Counted from the stretch's first letter, positions 18,158-27,466 are shown. The stretch is 64,000 nucleotides of DNA from Mesorhizobium sp. GbtcB19 (GCF_019091085.1 NZ_JAGXJY010000003.1:62001-126000), one strand, 5' to 3'. The notes: generated by a model from the letters alone, not told the origin. Translations and numbers: made by a program.

Positions 18158-18160
<3 letters not shown>
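17868..18160. repeat. 293-bp palindromic element with 11-bp terminal inverted repeats
   Basis: The ends are TAAGCGCCGAC (17868-17878) and its exact complement (18150-18160). Similarity continues inward through CCTTCTCCCC and a small hairpin (TCTCCCACAAGGGGAGA on the right). The centre includes a second hairpin (AAAAGCCAATTGCTTGGCTTTT) and CCGGATGAGGGGTG with an inverted counterpart ACCCCTCATCCG. It sits between two convergent genes. The outermost TAA on each side is the stop codon of the fumarylacetoacetase-fold gene on the left and of the ABC ATPase gene on the right. No transposase is present. Confidence 0.85.
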
Positions 18161-19156
<996 letters not shown>

Positions 19157-19171
19157 GGCTTCGTTCCTGTT

Positions 19172-20233
19172 CTAGAGTTTGACGGCGTTGCCGCTGCGCA
19201 CGCTCTCGTCGGCGGCGAGGCAGACGGCGAGCGACTTCACGGCATCGTCCATGTGGCGGGTGAGGTCGATATTTTCGCGGATAGCCTTGAGCAGGAAGGC
19301 CTGTTCGAGGTCGCAGAGCTCCTGGTGCCCCGGCTCGCCTTCCATCGACAGCAATTGGTCTTCCTTGGTGAACTTGCCGTCCGGCCCGGTCGCGGCGCTA
19401 TGCAGCCGGATGGTCGAGGTCTTGGTGTGGGTGTCGATGTCGTCGGACTTCACGCCCTCCTTCATCACGATCGACACGCAGCCTTTGGGCGACATCACGT
19501 CCTTCACGAAGAAGGCCGTCTCCGAGATCATCGGCCCCCAGCCGGCTTCATACCAGCCGACCGAGCCGTCCTCGAACAGCACCTGCAAATGGCCGTAATT
19601 GTACATCGAAGGCGCCACCTCATTGCTGAGCCGCACCCCCATGCCGCGCACTTCGACCGGCTTCGCATCGGTGATCTGCAGCATCACGTCGAGATAGTGC
19701 ACGCCGCAGTCGACGATCGGCGACGTCGTCTGCATCAGCTGCTTGTGCGTCCCCCAGGTGTGGCCGGAGGATTGCTGGTTGAGGTTCATGCGGAAGACAT
19801 ACGGGCCGCCGAGCTTGCGCGCCTCGGCGATCAGCCGGATCCAGGACGGGTGGTGGCGCAATATATAGCCGATCACCAGTTTTTTGCCGTTGGCCTTGGC
19901 GGCGTCGACGACACGTTGTGCGTCCGCCACCGTTGTCGCCAGTGGCTTTTCGACGAAGACATGGCAGCCGGCTTCGAAGGCGCGGACCGCATAATCGGCA
20001 TGGCTGTCGGAATAGGTGGCGATCGCAACCACGTCCGGCTTCTCATCGCGCAGCGCGTCCTCGAAGGAGCGCCTGATGCCATAGCCGCCGAGGCCGTCCG
20101 GCAGCGGCACGTCGGAGCGGTTGACGAGCGCGGCGATCTCGAAGCCTGGATTGTTGTGATAGGCCAGCGCATGGCTGCGACCCATATTGCCGAGCCCGGC
20201 TACGACGACGCGAAGGGGTCTTTCTGAACTCAC
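19172..20233 (-). CDS. Gfo/Idh/MocA family oxidoreductase
   Basis: A 353-residue NAD(P)-dependent sugar oxidoreductase. GLGNMG (13-18) is the dinucleotide-binding loop, EKP (95-97) carries the catalytic lysine, and the C-terminal half is the usual open beta-sheet domain. I choose GTG at 20233 because it overlaps the upstream permease stop (GTGA) and has GGGAG 7 bases before it; the frame upstream lies inside the permease gene. Its position among amino-sugar importer genes suggests oxidation or epimerisation of an imported amino sugar or disaccharide, a step not assigned in the rest of the pathway. The S. meliloti locus I recall carries the same gene at this place. Confidence 0.9.
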   Translation of the reverse strand: MSSERPLRVVVAGLGNMGRSHALAYHNNPGFEIAALVNRSDVPLPDGLGGYGIRRSFEDALRDEKPDVVAIATYSDSHADYAVRAFEAGCHVFVEKPLATTVADAQRVVDAAKANGKKLVIGYILRHHPSWIRLIAEARKLGGPYVFRMNLNQQSSGHTWGTHKQLMQTTSPIVDCGVHYLDVMLQITDAKPVEVRGMGVRLSNEVAPSMYNYGHLQVLFEDGSVGWYEAGWGPMISETAFFVKDVMSPKGCVSIVMKEGVKSDDIDTHTKTSTIRLHSAATGPDGKFTKEDQLLSMEGEPGHQELCDLEQAFLLKAIRENIDLTRHMDDAVKSLAVCLAADESVRSGNAVKL

Positions 20234-21069
20234 TTGACTGCTCCCGACGTGATGCCGCGGATCAGCTGCCGCGAGAAGATGACATAGAGGATGAGCACGG
20301 GCAGGATCGCCAGCGAGAGCGCGGCCAGGATCGCGTTCCAGTTGGTGACGAACTGGCCGAGGAAGAGTTGCGCGCCGAGCGTCACGGTCTTGGTCTCTTC
20401 CGACGGCGCCAGGATCAGCGGGAACCACAGATCGTTCCAGATCGGGATCATGGTGAAGACGGCGACCGTCGCCATGGCTGGCCGCACCAGCGGCAGCACC
20501 AGCCGGAAGAAGATCGTGTATTCCGACAGCCCGTCGATCCGTCCGGCATTCTTCAGGTCGTTGGACACCTGCTTCATGAATTCCGACAGGATGAAGATGG
20601 CGAGCGGCAGGCCTTGCGCCGTGTAGACCAGGATCAGCGCCGTCAGCGTGTTGACCAGCCCGCTCGCCACCATCAGCTGCAGGATGGCGACGGTGCCGAG
20701 CCGGATCGGGATCATGATGCCGAGCGCGAGGTAAAGCCCCATCAGCGTGTTGCCGCGGAAGCGGTATTCCGACAGCGCGAAGGCAGCCATCGCCCCGAAC
20801 AGAAGCACGAAGAACAGCGAGGCGACGGTGACGACGAGGCTGTTCTGGAAATAGTGGAAGAAGTCGCCCTGGCCGAACACCGTGGTGTAGCCGATCAGGT
20901 CGAAGGTCTTGGCCGTCGGCGGCGTCAGCGGCGCGCCGAAGATGCCCGCGCGCGATTTGAACGAATTCATCACCACCAGGATCACCGGGAACAGCGCGAT
21001 CGCCGTATAGGTCAAAAGGATCGCATGCGCGCCGATGGTGCGGGGAAGTGAACGGGTGGCTGTGCTCAT
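20230..21069 (-). CDS. Sugar ABC transporter permease (MalG type)
   Basis: A 279-residue inner-membrane permease with six predicted helices. The coupling motif near residues 190-215 (NAGRIDGLSEYTIFFRLVLP) matches the EAA loop that contacts the ATPase. MalG-type permeases end with a short cytoplasmic tail, here LIRGITSGAVK. It lies 8 bases downstream of the other permease gene and overlaps the oxidoreductase start by GTGA. It is part of the importer for an amino sugar or chitooligosaccharide. Confidence 0.95.
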   Translation of the reverse strand: MSTATRSLPRTIGAHAILLTYTAIALFPVILVVMNSFKSRAGIFGAPLTPPTAKTFDLIGYTTVFGQGDFFHYFQNSLVVTVASLFFVLLFGAMAAFALSEYRFRGNTLMGLYLALGIMIPIRLGTVAILQLMVASGLVNTLTALILVYTAQGLPLAIFILSEFMKQVSNDLKNAGRIDGLSEYTIFFRLVLPLVRPAMATVAVFTMIPIWNDLWFPLILAPSEETKTVTLGAQLFLGQFVTNWNAILAALSLAILPVLILYVIFSRQLIRGITSGAVK

Positions 21070-21077
21070 GGCGCGCC

Positions 21078-22022
21078 TCAGAACTGGTAGCGACGCAGGC
21101 GCGTCTGCACGAGGAACAGGTAGACGCAGACGCCGGCGAGGATGATCAGGAACATGATCGTGGCGATCGCCGCGCCCATGTTGGGATCGCCGACCTGCAG
21201 CTGGAAGCCGAAGAAGGCGCGGTAAAGGAAGGTGCCGAGGATATCGGTCGAATAGTTCGGCCCGGCAAGCGCGCCCTGCGCGGTGTAGATCAGGTCAAAG
21301 GCGTTGAAATTGCCGACGAAGGTCAGGATCGAGATGATGCCGATCGAAGGCAGGATCAGCGGCAGCTTGATCTTCCAGAACTGCGCCATGCCGGTGACGC
21401 CGTCGCATTCGGCAGCCTCGATCACCTCGTCGGGGATCGACAGCAGCGCCGCGTAGATCAGCATCATCGGGATGCCGACGAACTGCCAGACCGAGACCAG
21501 GCTGAGCGCGGTCAGCGCGTATTGCTCCTTGCCGAGCCACGGCGTGAAGAAGCTCTTCAAGCCGACGAAGTCCATCAGATGCGGCGCCACGCCCCAGATC
21601 GGCGACAGGATCAGCTTCCAGGCGAAGCCGACGATGACGAAGGACAGGATCGTCGGCACGAAGATCGCCGTGCGGTAGAAGGCGGTGAAGCGCAGCCTTG
21701 GGCTGGAAAGCAGTGCCGCAAGCAGGATGCCGATCGGGTTCTGCACCAGCATGTGGATGATGAAGAACCAGACATTGTTCCTCAGCGCGTTCCAGAAATT
21801 CACCGACCAGTTCGGGTCGCCGAACAGCGTGCGGAAATTGCCGAGCCCGACGAAGACCTGGGACTGTTCGATGTTGCGGAACAGCGAGAGCTGCAGCGTG
21901 CCGAACAGCGGCAGGATCATGATTGCCGTGTAGACCAGCACCGCCGGCGCCAGGAAGACGCCGACATGCCAGCGTATGGGTCTTTTCGGTCGCGTTTCTT
22001 CAGCCATGGTTTCGGTATCCAT
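21078..22022 (-). CDS. Sugar ABC transporter permease (MalF type)
   Basis: A 314-residue permease with six predicted membrane helices, the first at about residues 20-42, and an EAA loop (EAAECDGVTGMAQFWKIKLP) near 205-225. It pairs with the MalG-type permease. I place the start at 22022 (MDTETMAEETRPKR), where GGGGAA lies upstream; ATG 22007 is an alternative with a weaker site, and the longer frame to 22118 has no support. A gap of 230 bases separates it from the binding-protein gene and contains a perfect 26-bp palindrome just after the binding-protein stop. Confidence 0.92.
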   Translation of the reverse strand: MDTETMAEETRPKRPIRWHVGVFLAPAVLVYTAIMILPLFGTLQLSLFRNIEQSQVFVGLGNFRTLFGDPNWSVNFWNALRNNVWFFIIHMLVQNPIGILLAALLSSPRLRFTAFYRTAIFVPTILSFVIVGFAWKLILSPIWGVAPHLMDFVGLKSFFTPWLGKEQYALTALSLVSVWQFVGIPMMLIYAALLSIPDEVIEAAECDGVTGMAQFWKIKLPLILPSIGIISILTFVGNFNAFDLIYTAQGALAGPNYSTDILGTFLYRAFFGFQLQVGDPNMGAAIATIMFLIILAGVCVYLFLVQTRLRRYQF

Positions 22023-22209
22023 GAGTTCGGTTCCCCGCCGTCTCTGGGTTCCAGTTCGGTTGATGCTAGCTGATGCCTCGATGCACGGCCCGCTCGTCCC
22101 CTTTGAGGGGAAAGACAAGGCCAGCGACAGATCGGCTCCGTCTTCCCCGCGAGATCGAGGGTAAGACCGGGAGGCGGCGCCGACAATCGCTATCTGGAAC
22201 TGTTTGAAC

Positions 22210-22235
22210 GCCGGCCGGGCGCGCGCCCGGCCGGC
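22210..22235. terminator. Perfect 26-bp GC palindrome after the binding-protein gene
   Basis: GCCGGCCGGGCGC is followed directly by its own complement, giving a 13-bp stem with no spacer, 17 bases after the binding-protein stop. There is no long T-run. In ABC operons such stems often stabilise the binding-protein message and lower expression of the permeases, which would fit here. Confidence 0.6.
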
Positions 22236-22252
22236 ATCGCTTTTCGATGCTC

Positions 22253-23512
22253 TTACTTCGCCGGCTTGTACCAGCTGTCGAGACCGGTCTGCAGCTTCTT
22301 GGCCGCGGCTTCCGGCGTATCGGTGCCGTTGATCACATTGGCCGATTCAACCCAGGTCTCATTTTCGAGGTTCGGCGTGCCGCGCGACAGGATCTGGTAG
22401 GTCGAGCGGATCGTCGACTTGCACTTGCCGCGCCAGGAGACGAATTCCTGCGCCAGCGGGTCTTCCATCTTCACCGGCGAGGAGTTCAGGCTGAAGAAGC
22501 CCGGCAGCGCGTTGGCGTAGATGGTGGCGAAGTCCGGCGAGGCGACCCAGGACAGGAACTTCTTGGCCTCTTCCGGGTGCTTCGACGCGGCATTCAGACC
22601 CATGCCGATGTCGGTATGGTCGGAGATGTAGCAGGTGTCGCCGGCCTTCTCGACCGGCGGCGGGAAGGCGCCCATCTTGAACTGGGCCTGGGTGTTGAAC
22701 AGGCCGATTTCCCACGAGCCGGCCGGGTAGATGGCGGCGCGGCCGAGCGTGAACAGGTTCTGGCTGTCCGGATAGGTCTGCGCCTCGAAGCCGTCGCCGA
22801 GATAAGGCTTCCACTTGGCCAGTTCCTCATACGGCGCGACCCAGTCCTTGTCGGTCAGCTTCTGGTCGCCCTTGATCAGGGCGGCGCGGCCTTCCTCGCC
22901 CTTCCAGTAGTTCGGGCCGATATTCTGGTAGCCCATGGTCGCGGCTTCCCAGAGGTCCTTGGTGCCCATCGCCATCGGGATGTAGGTGCCGTCGGCCTTG
23001 ATCTTGTCGAGCACCGCGAAGAACTCGTCGCGGGTCGTCGGAACCTTCAGGCCGAGCTTGTCGAAGGCGTCCTTGTTGTAGATGAAGCCGTGGATGACCG
23101 AGGCCATCGGCACGCAGAAGCTCGCCTTGCCGTCGTCGGTCTGCCAGGCGGACTTGGCGACCGGCGAGAAGTTCTCCATGCCGGGCAGCGCGCTGAGGTC
23201 GGTGAGGTTGCCCTTCTTGTAGAGCTCGAGCGACTTGTCGAAGGGGCGGCAGGTGATCAGGTCGCCTGCCGAACCGGCGGTGAGCTTGGCGCCCAGCGCC
23301 GCGTCATATTCGGTCGGAGCCGAAGGCGCGAACACCACCTTGATGCCGGGGTTCTTGGCTTCGAAGGCCGGGATCAGCTTGTCCTTCCAGATGGTCAGGT
23401 CGTCGCCGCGCCAGCTTTCGATGTTGAGCGTCACGTCTTCGGCCAGCGCCATCCCCGTCGTGCCGAGGATGCTGGTGCCGAGCAGAAGGGCCGTCAGTAG
23501 TTTGGTCTTCAT
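22253..23512 (-). CDS. Sugar ABC transporter substrate-binding protein
   Basis: A 419-residue periplasmic binding protein of the family 1 (MalE-like) type. Residues 1-24 are a signal peptide (MKTKLLTALLLGTSILG, cleaved after MALA). Mature sequence begins EDVTLNIESWRGDDL, then shows the two-lobe pattern with TWVESANVINGTDTPEAAA near the end. GGGAGA precedes the ATG. It is the first importer gene after murQ. Context points to GlcNAc, chitobiose or MurNAc-containing ligands. Expression is probably higher than that of the downstream permeases because of the stable hairpin that follows. Confidence 0.95.
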   Translation of the reverse strand: MKTKLLTALLLGTSILGTTGMALAEDVTLNIESWRGDDLTIWKDKLIPAFEAKNPGIKVVFAPSAPTEYDAALGAKLTAGSAGDLITCRPFDKSLELYKKGNLTDLSALPGMENFSPVAKSAWQTDDGKASFCVPMASVIHGFIYNKDAFDKLGLKVPTTRDEFFAVLDKIKADGTYIPMAMGTKDLWEAATMGYQNIGPNYWKGEEGRAALIKGDQKLTDKDWVAPYEELAKWKPYLGDGFEAQTYPDSQNLFTLGRAAIYPAGSWEIGLFNTQAQFKMGAFPPPVEKAGDTCYISDHTDIGMGLNAASKHPEEAKKFLSWVASPDFATIYANALPGFFSLNSSPVKMEDPLAQEFVSWRGKCKSTIRSTYQILSRGTPNLENETWVESANVINGTDTPEAAAKKLQTGLDSWYKPAK

Positions 23513-23594
23513 CTTCAGTCTCCCTGTTGACCTTTTTCAGGTTCGGTTTTGATGAGAACAGAGGCTCAGCGCCCCTTGCTCCCCTCGCGAGCCC

Positions 23595-23624
23595 GTTTCA
23601 TCCCGACGGAAATCGGGATGAAAC
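23595..23624. terminator. Hairpin between murQ and the binding-protein gene
   Basis: GTTTCATCCCGA and its exact complement flank a 6-base loop, giving a 12-bp stem just beyond the murQ stop. It may attenuate transcription from murQ into the importer genes. The gap between the two genes is 117 bases. Confidence 0.5.
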
Positions 23625-23629
23625 AGGCC

Positions 23630-24580
23630 CTACTTCTTTGTTAGGGCATGATCTTTTCCGAAAAGCGGGTTCCACTTTTCGGGATCATGCCCCAGCGCGG
23701 AAAGCGCCGGCCGAAGTTTTTGGCCGGTTCCTTCCAGTATCTTCTCGGCCGCGTCGGCGCTGGCGGCGCCTGCGGCGAGCAGAATGGCTGTCTTGACGCC
23801 GCCGCCGCTTTCTTCGAGCAGGCGGGCGGCCTCGTCGCGGCTCTTGCCGCTGATGGCGGCGACCATGCGCACGGCGCGGTCGCGCAGCTTGATGTTGTCG
23901 GCGGTGAGGTTGACCATGTAGCCGTCATGGACATGGCCGAGATGGATGGCGGCAAGCGTCGAAAGCATGTTGAGCGCGATCTTCTGCGCCGTGCCCGCGC
24001 CCATGCGCGTCGAGCCGGCGATCAGCTCCGGCGGCGTTTCGAGCAGGATGGCGACATCGGCCTGCTTGAACAGCAGGGCGCCCCGGTTGTTGGCGATGGC
24101 GATGGTTACCGCGCCGCGGCTGCGCGCGTCCTGCAGCGCCCGGACCGCATAGGGAGTCGAGCCGCTGGCGGAGATGGCGATCAGGCAGTCGCCCTTGCCG
24201 ATAGCGGCCGCGGCAACGGCCGCCGCTGCCTCTTCGGTGTCGTCCTCCGGTCCGCCGGCCAGTGTGCGGAAGGCCTCGTCGCCGCCGGCGATCAGGATCG
24301 CGATGCGGTCGCGCGCAATGCCGAATGTTCCAGGCAGTTCCAGCGCGTCGGCCACGGCCATCAGGCCGGAGCTGCCGGCCGCCGCATAGGCAAGCTTGCC
24401 GCCGCTCTTCAGTTGTCTGGCGATGAGCTCGGCGGCCGCGGCGATCGACGGAATGGCGCCGTGCACGGCCTTGCTGGCCTCGATCTGGGCATTGGCCAGG
24501 AACGCCAGAACGGCTTCCGGGGCCTGGACATCCAGCCCCTCGGCATTCTGGTGGAGCGCTTCGGTGCGCGTCTCGGCCAT
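23630..24580 (-). CDS. murQ: N-acetylmuramic acid 6-phosphate etherase
   Basis: A 316-residue SIS-domain enzyme that splits the lactyl ether of MurNAc 6-phosphate to give GlcNAc 6-phosphate and lactate during cell-wall recycling. MurQ signatures include TEALHQNAEGLDVQ at the start, AAGSSGLMAVADALELPGTF, GGPEDDTEEAAAAV and the STRMGAGTAQK stretch. ATG 24580 follows GGAGGA. The protein is about 18 residues longer than E. coli MurQ. The extra C-terminus GHDPEKWNPLFGKDHA is encoded exactly by a 49-bp rhizobial palindrome at 23644-23692. murQ starts the leftward half of the amino-sugar locus and diverges from the kinase gene. Confidence 0.93.
   Translation of the reverse strand: MAETRTEALHQNAEGLDVQAPEAVLAFLANAQIEASKAVHGAIPSIAAAAELIARQLKSGGKLAYAAAGSSGLMAVADALELPGTFGIARDRIAILIAGGDEAFRTLAGGPEDDTEEAAAAVAAAAIGKGDCLIAISASGSTPYAVRALQDARSRGAVTIAIANNRGALLFKQADVAILLETPPELIAGSTRMGAGTAQKIALNMLSTLAAIHLGHVHDGYMVNLTADNIKLRDRAVRMVAAISGKSRDEAARLLEESGGGVKTAILLAAGAASADAAEKILEGTGQKLRPALSALGHDPEKWNPLFGKDHALTKK
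23644..23692. repeat. Rhizobial 49-bp palindrome inside the murQ reading frame
   Basis: GGGCATGATC at the left pairs with GATCATGCCC at the right, with further pairing of CCGAAAAG and CTTTTCGG. This is the common short palindrome of rhizobial genomes, usually intergenic. Here it is translated as the MurQ C-terminus. A diverged relative lies at 42753-42801. Confidence 0.9.
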
Positions 24581-24604
24581 CCATTTTCCTCCAACTGAGC
24601 GAAC

Positions 24605-24622
24605 AATACCAAAAAAATACCA
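24605..24622 (-). promoter_or_regulatory. Tandem TGGTATT operator before murQ
   Basis: Read on the minus strand, TGGTATT occurs twice with starts 11 bases apart, one helical turn. The pair lies between a possible -35 (TGGACA) and -10 (TATTGT, 16-base spacing). The same arrangement in the same orientation relative to transcription is found before the divergent kinase gene, so one regulator, most likely the GntR protein encoded nearby, could control both halves. Confidence 0.65.
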
Positions 24623-24739
24623 CTTGTCCACACGCATTAACGAATTTTGGGTGACGGAACTCGCTCGCCGGCAAATTAACGTGGGTTTTCAATAAAATAC
24701 GCCTTAATCTTTTTTGAACTGAAATTAACTCTTGGCTAT

Positions 24740-24757
24740 TGGTATTTTATTGGTATT
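24740..24757 (+). promoter_or_regulatory. Tandem TGGTATT operator before the amino-sugar kinase
   Basis: TGGTATT-TTAT-TGGTATT, starts 11 bases apart, overlaps the proposed -10 (TATTGG, 24737-24742) of a promoter whose -35 is TTGAAC (24714-24719, 17-base spacing). Binding of a GntR/HutC repressor here would block RNA polymerase. It mirrors the site at 24605-24622. Confidence 0.65.
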
Positions 24758-24780
24758 ATCCGGGCCGAGGAGAAAATCGC

Positions 24781-25662
24781 GTGAAATTCGTGCTTGGCAT
24801 CGATGGCGGCGGCACCAGCTGCAGGGCGGCCCTTGCGACCGTCGACGGCGCTGTGGTCGGCCGCGCCAAAAGCGGCGCCGCCAACATCCGCACCGATCTC
24901 ACCGGCGCCCGCGCCAACATCGTCGAGGCGGCCAGGCAGGCTTTCCTCGCCGCTGGCCATGATCCGGAGCTGATCCCGCACACGCCGGCCATTCTCGGCC
25001 TCGCCGGCGCCAATGTCGGCACCTACCGGCAGCAGCTCGAAGCAATTTTGCCGTTCAGCAAGAGCCGCGTCGAAACCGATGCCGAGATCGCGCTCGAAGG
25101 CGCTGTCGGCTCGGGCGACGGCGCCATGGCCATTCTGGGCACCGGCACCGCCTATATGGCGCGCAAGCAAGGCAAGTCGCGCGCCATCGGCGGCTGGGGC
25201 TTTCAGGTCGGCGACCAGGGCAGCGGCGCCCGCATCGGCCGCGACCTCTTGGAGCAGACGCTGCTTGCCTATGACGGCATCCGTCCGGGCTCGCCCTTGA
25301 CGGACGCCATGCTCGCCGTCTTCCGCAACAATCCCGAGGACGTGGTCGAGTTCACCACCAACGCCAAGCCGGGTGATTTCGGCGGCTTCGCGCCAAAAGT
25401 CTTCGAGCATGCCGAAAAGGGCGACCTCGTCGCCAACTGGATCCTCGGCAAGGCGGTGGCCGATGTCGAGGCTTCGCTCGGCGCGCTCGATCTCGCCGAC
25501 GATGCGCCGCTCTGCCTGCTCGGCGGGCTGGCGCCGCTTTATGCACCCCGCCTGTCGGCGCGTTATCAGGCGTTGCTCAAGGCCCCGCTCGACGACGCGC
25601 TCGGCGGCGCCGTGCAGATGGCCGTTCGCGTCTTCGCCAGGGGTTCGGAGGCGCCGCGATGA
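24781..25662 (+). CDS. BadF/BadG/BcrA-type kinase, probable N-acetylglucosamine (or N-acetylmuramic acid) kinase
   Basis: A 293-residue ATPase-fold kinase. Residues 4-14 (VLGIDGGGTSC) are the first phosphate loop, and GTGTAYMARK, GGWGFQVGDQGSGA and CLLGGLAPLY follow as in eukaryote-like GlcNAc kinases. The start is GTG at 24781 with GAGGAG upstream. It begins a four-gene operon joined by ATGA overlaps. It should phosphorylate imported GlcNAc at C6. Relatives such as clostridial MurK act on both GlcNAc and MurNAc, and murQ is next door while no anhydro-MurNAc kinase is seen, so dual specificity is a reasonable inference. Confidence 0.85.
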   Translation: MKFVLGIDGGGTSCRAALATVDGAVVGRAKSGAANIRTDLTGARANIVEAARQAFLAAGHDPELIPHTPAILGLAGANVGTYRQQLEAILPFSKSRVETDAEIALEGAVGSGDGAMAILGTGTAYMARKQGKSRAIGGWGFQVGDQGSGARIGRDLLEQTLLAYDGIRPGSPLTDAMLAVFRNNPEDVVEFTTNAKPGDFGGFAPKVFEHAEKGDLVANWILGKAVADVEASLGALDLADDAPLCLLGGLAPLYAPRLSARYQALLKAPLDDALGGAVQMAVRVFARGSEAPR

Positions 25663-26438
25663 GCGCCGCCGACCAGATCTTCGCCATGCTGAGAGAATCC
25701 TCGCAGAGCGGCGCGCCGCTTTATCTACAGTTGCGAAAAAGCATCGAGGAAGCGGTCAATCGCGGCTTGATCGGTCCCGGCGACGCGCTGCCGTCGGAGC
25801 GCGACATCGCCAGCAAGGCCGATATCTCGCGCGTCACCGTGCGCAAGGCGGTGCAGGACCTGGTCAAGGGCGGCATCCTCGTCCAGCGCCATGGCTCCGG
25901 CACCTTCGTCGCGCCGCGCATGGAGCGCGTCGAGCAGTCGCTGTCGCGGCTCACCTCCTTCACCGAGGATATGGCGCGCCGCGGCATGAGCGTGCGCTCG
26001 GTCTGGCTCGACCGCGGCCTCTATGCGCCGTCGCCGGACGAGATGATGGTGCTTGGCCTGTCCTCGACCGAGCTGGTGGCGCGCGTCGCGCGCCTGCGCA
26101 TCGCCAACGACACGCCGCTGGCGATCGAGCGCGCGGCGCTGTCGGCCAGCGTGCTGCCGGACCCCGAAGCGATCGGCTCCTCGCTCTATGCGGCGCTGGG
26201 CACGACCGGCAATCGCCCGGTACGCGCCGTGCAGCGCATCTCGGCCACCAACCTTGGCGACGCCGATGCGCGCCTGCTGGAAGTGCCGTCGGGGGTTGCC
26301 GGCCTGCAGATCGAGCGCATTTCTTATCTGGCGAGCGGCAAGGTGATCGAGTTCACCCGCTCCGTCTACAGGGGCGACGCCTATGATTTCGTCGCGGAAC
26401 TCCGGCTGACCGGGCCGGGAGAGGAGATCCGGCCATGA
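25659..26438 (+). CDS. GntR/HutC family regulator of amino-sugar genes
   Basis: A 259-residue regulator with an N-terminal GntR winged helix (about 15-85; YLQLRKSIEEAVNRGLIGPG, LPSERDIASKADISRVTVRK) and a C-terminal UTRA ligand domain of the HutC group (about 100-250), the architecture of NagR/NagQ. It is the second gene of the kinase operon, overlapping both neighbours by ATGA. It probably binds the twin TGGTATT sites in the divergent promoter region and releases on an amino-sugar phosphate such as GlcNAc 6-phosphate or GlcN 6-phosphate. Ligand and target are inferred from family and location. Confidence 0.9.
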   Translation: MSAADQIFAMLRESSQSGAPLYLQLRKSIEEAVNRGLIGPGDALPSERDIASKADISRVTVRKAVQDLVKGGILVQRHGSGTFVAPRMERVEQSLSRLTSFTEDMARRGMSVRSVWLDRGLYAPSPDEMMVLGLSSTELVARVARLRIANDTPLAIERAALSASVLPDPEAIGSSLYAALGTTGNRPVRAVQRISATNLGDADARLLEVPSGVAGLQIERISYLASGKVIEFTRSVYRGDAYDFVAELRLTGPGEEIRP

Positions 26439-27466
26439 ATGCCAACGTCACCCATATGCGGCGCGAGATCGATGAGATCCCGCAAGCCGCCGCCCGCCTG
26501 CTCGACGGCTCGGCTTCGGTACTGGCCGAGGCCGGCCGCGGCCTGCGCGAGCGCGACCCGCATTTCGTCGTCACCGTCGCGCGCGGCTCGTCCGACCATG
26601 CCGCGACCTTCATGAAATATGCCGTCGAGCTGACGGCCGGCCTTGCCGTCGCTTCCGTTGGGCCGTCGATTGCCTCGATCTACGGCGCCAAGCTGAGATT
26701 GCGCGGCTCGGCCTGCCTGGCGATCTCGCAGTCGGGCAAGAGCCCCGACATCGTCGCCATGGCCGAAACGGCGAGGGCCGGTGGCGCGCTCACCGTCGCC
26801 ATCACCAACACGGCCGACTCGCCGCTGGCGCGGGCTTCCGATTACGCCATCGATATACTCGCCGGGCCGGAACGCTCCGTCGCCGCCACCAAGACCTTCG
26901 TCAACTCGGCCGTCGCCGGCCTGGCGCTGATGGCGCATGCCACCGACGACCAGCCATTGCTGAAGGCGCTTGCCGGCCTGCCCGGCCATTTCGAGAAGGC
27001 GATCGCCTGCGACTGGATGGCGCTCGCCGGCGCTCTGGAGAACCCGCAGTCGCTGTTCATCCTCGGCCGTGGTCCATCCTTCGCGATCGCCAGCGAAGCA
27101 GCGCTGAAATTCAAGGAAACCTGCGCCATGCATGCCGAGGCCTATAGCGCCGCCGAGGTCATGCACGGCCCGCTGGCGCTGGTCGGACCGGATTTCCCGG
27201 TTCTGGCGCTCGCCGCGCGCGATGCCTCCGAACCCTCGATCGCCGAGGCCGCCGACGGCCTGACGGCCAAGGGCGCCGCCGCCTTCGTCACCTCCGACAG
27301 GGCGAAGGCCGCAAGGCTTCTGCCCTATGTCGCCACCGGTCATCCGCTGACCGACCCGCTGCCGCTGATCGTGTCCTTCTACGGCTTTGTCGAGGCCTTC
27401 GCCCGCCATCGCGGCCTCGACCCCGATACGCCGCGCAATTTGCGCAAGGTGACGGAAACCGTATGA
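26435..27466 (+). CDS. Glucosamine-6-phosphate deaminase, NagB-II (GlmS-like SIS) type
   Basis: A 343-residue protein with two SIS domains (about 35-165 and 205-335), corresponding to the isomerase half of GlmS without the glutaminase domain. AISQSGKSPDIV holds the sugar-phosphate loop, and CAMHAEAYSAAEVMHGP and the C-terminal NLRKVTETV resemble the GlmS active site. Such stand-alone proteins (NagB-II, AgaS) deaminate glucosamine 6-phosphate to fructose 6-phosphate and ammonia. It overlaps the regulator and nagA genes by ATGA, and no classical nagB is present, so it supplies the last step of the pathway here. Confidence 0.88.
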   Translation: MNANVTHMRREIDEIPQAAARLLDGSASVLAEAGRGLRERDPHFVVTVARGSSDHAATFMKYAVELTAGLAVASVGPSIASIYGAKLRLRGSACLAISQSGKSPDIVAMAETARAGGALTVAITNTADSPLARASDYAIDILAGPERSVAATKTFVNSAVAGLALMAHATDDQPLLKALAGLPGHFEKAIACDWMALAGALENPQSLFILGRGPSFAIASEAALKFKETCAMHAEAYSAAEVMHGPLALVGPDFPVLALAARDASEPSIAEAADGLTAKGAAAFVTSDRAKAARLLPYVATGHPLTDPLPLIVSFYGFVEAFARHRGLDPDTPRNLRKVTETV

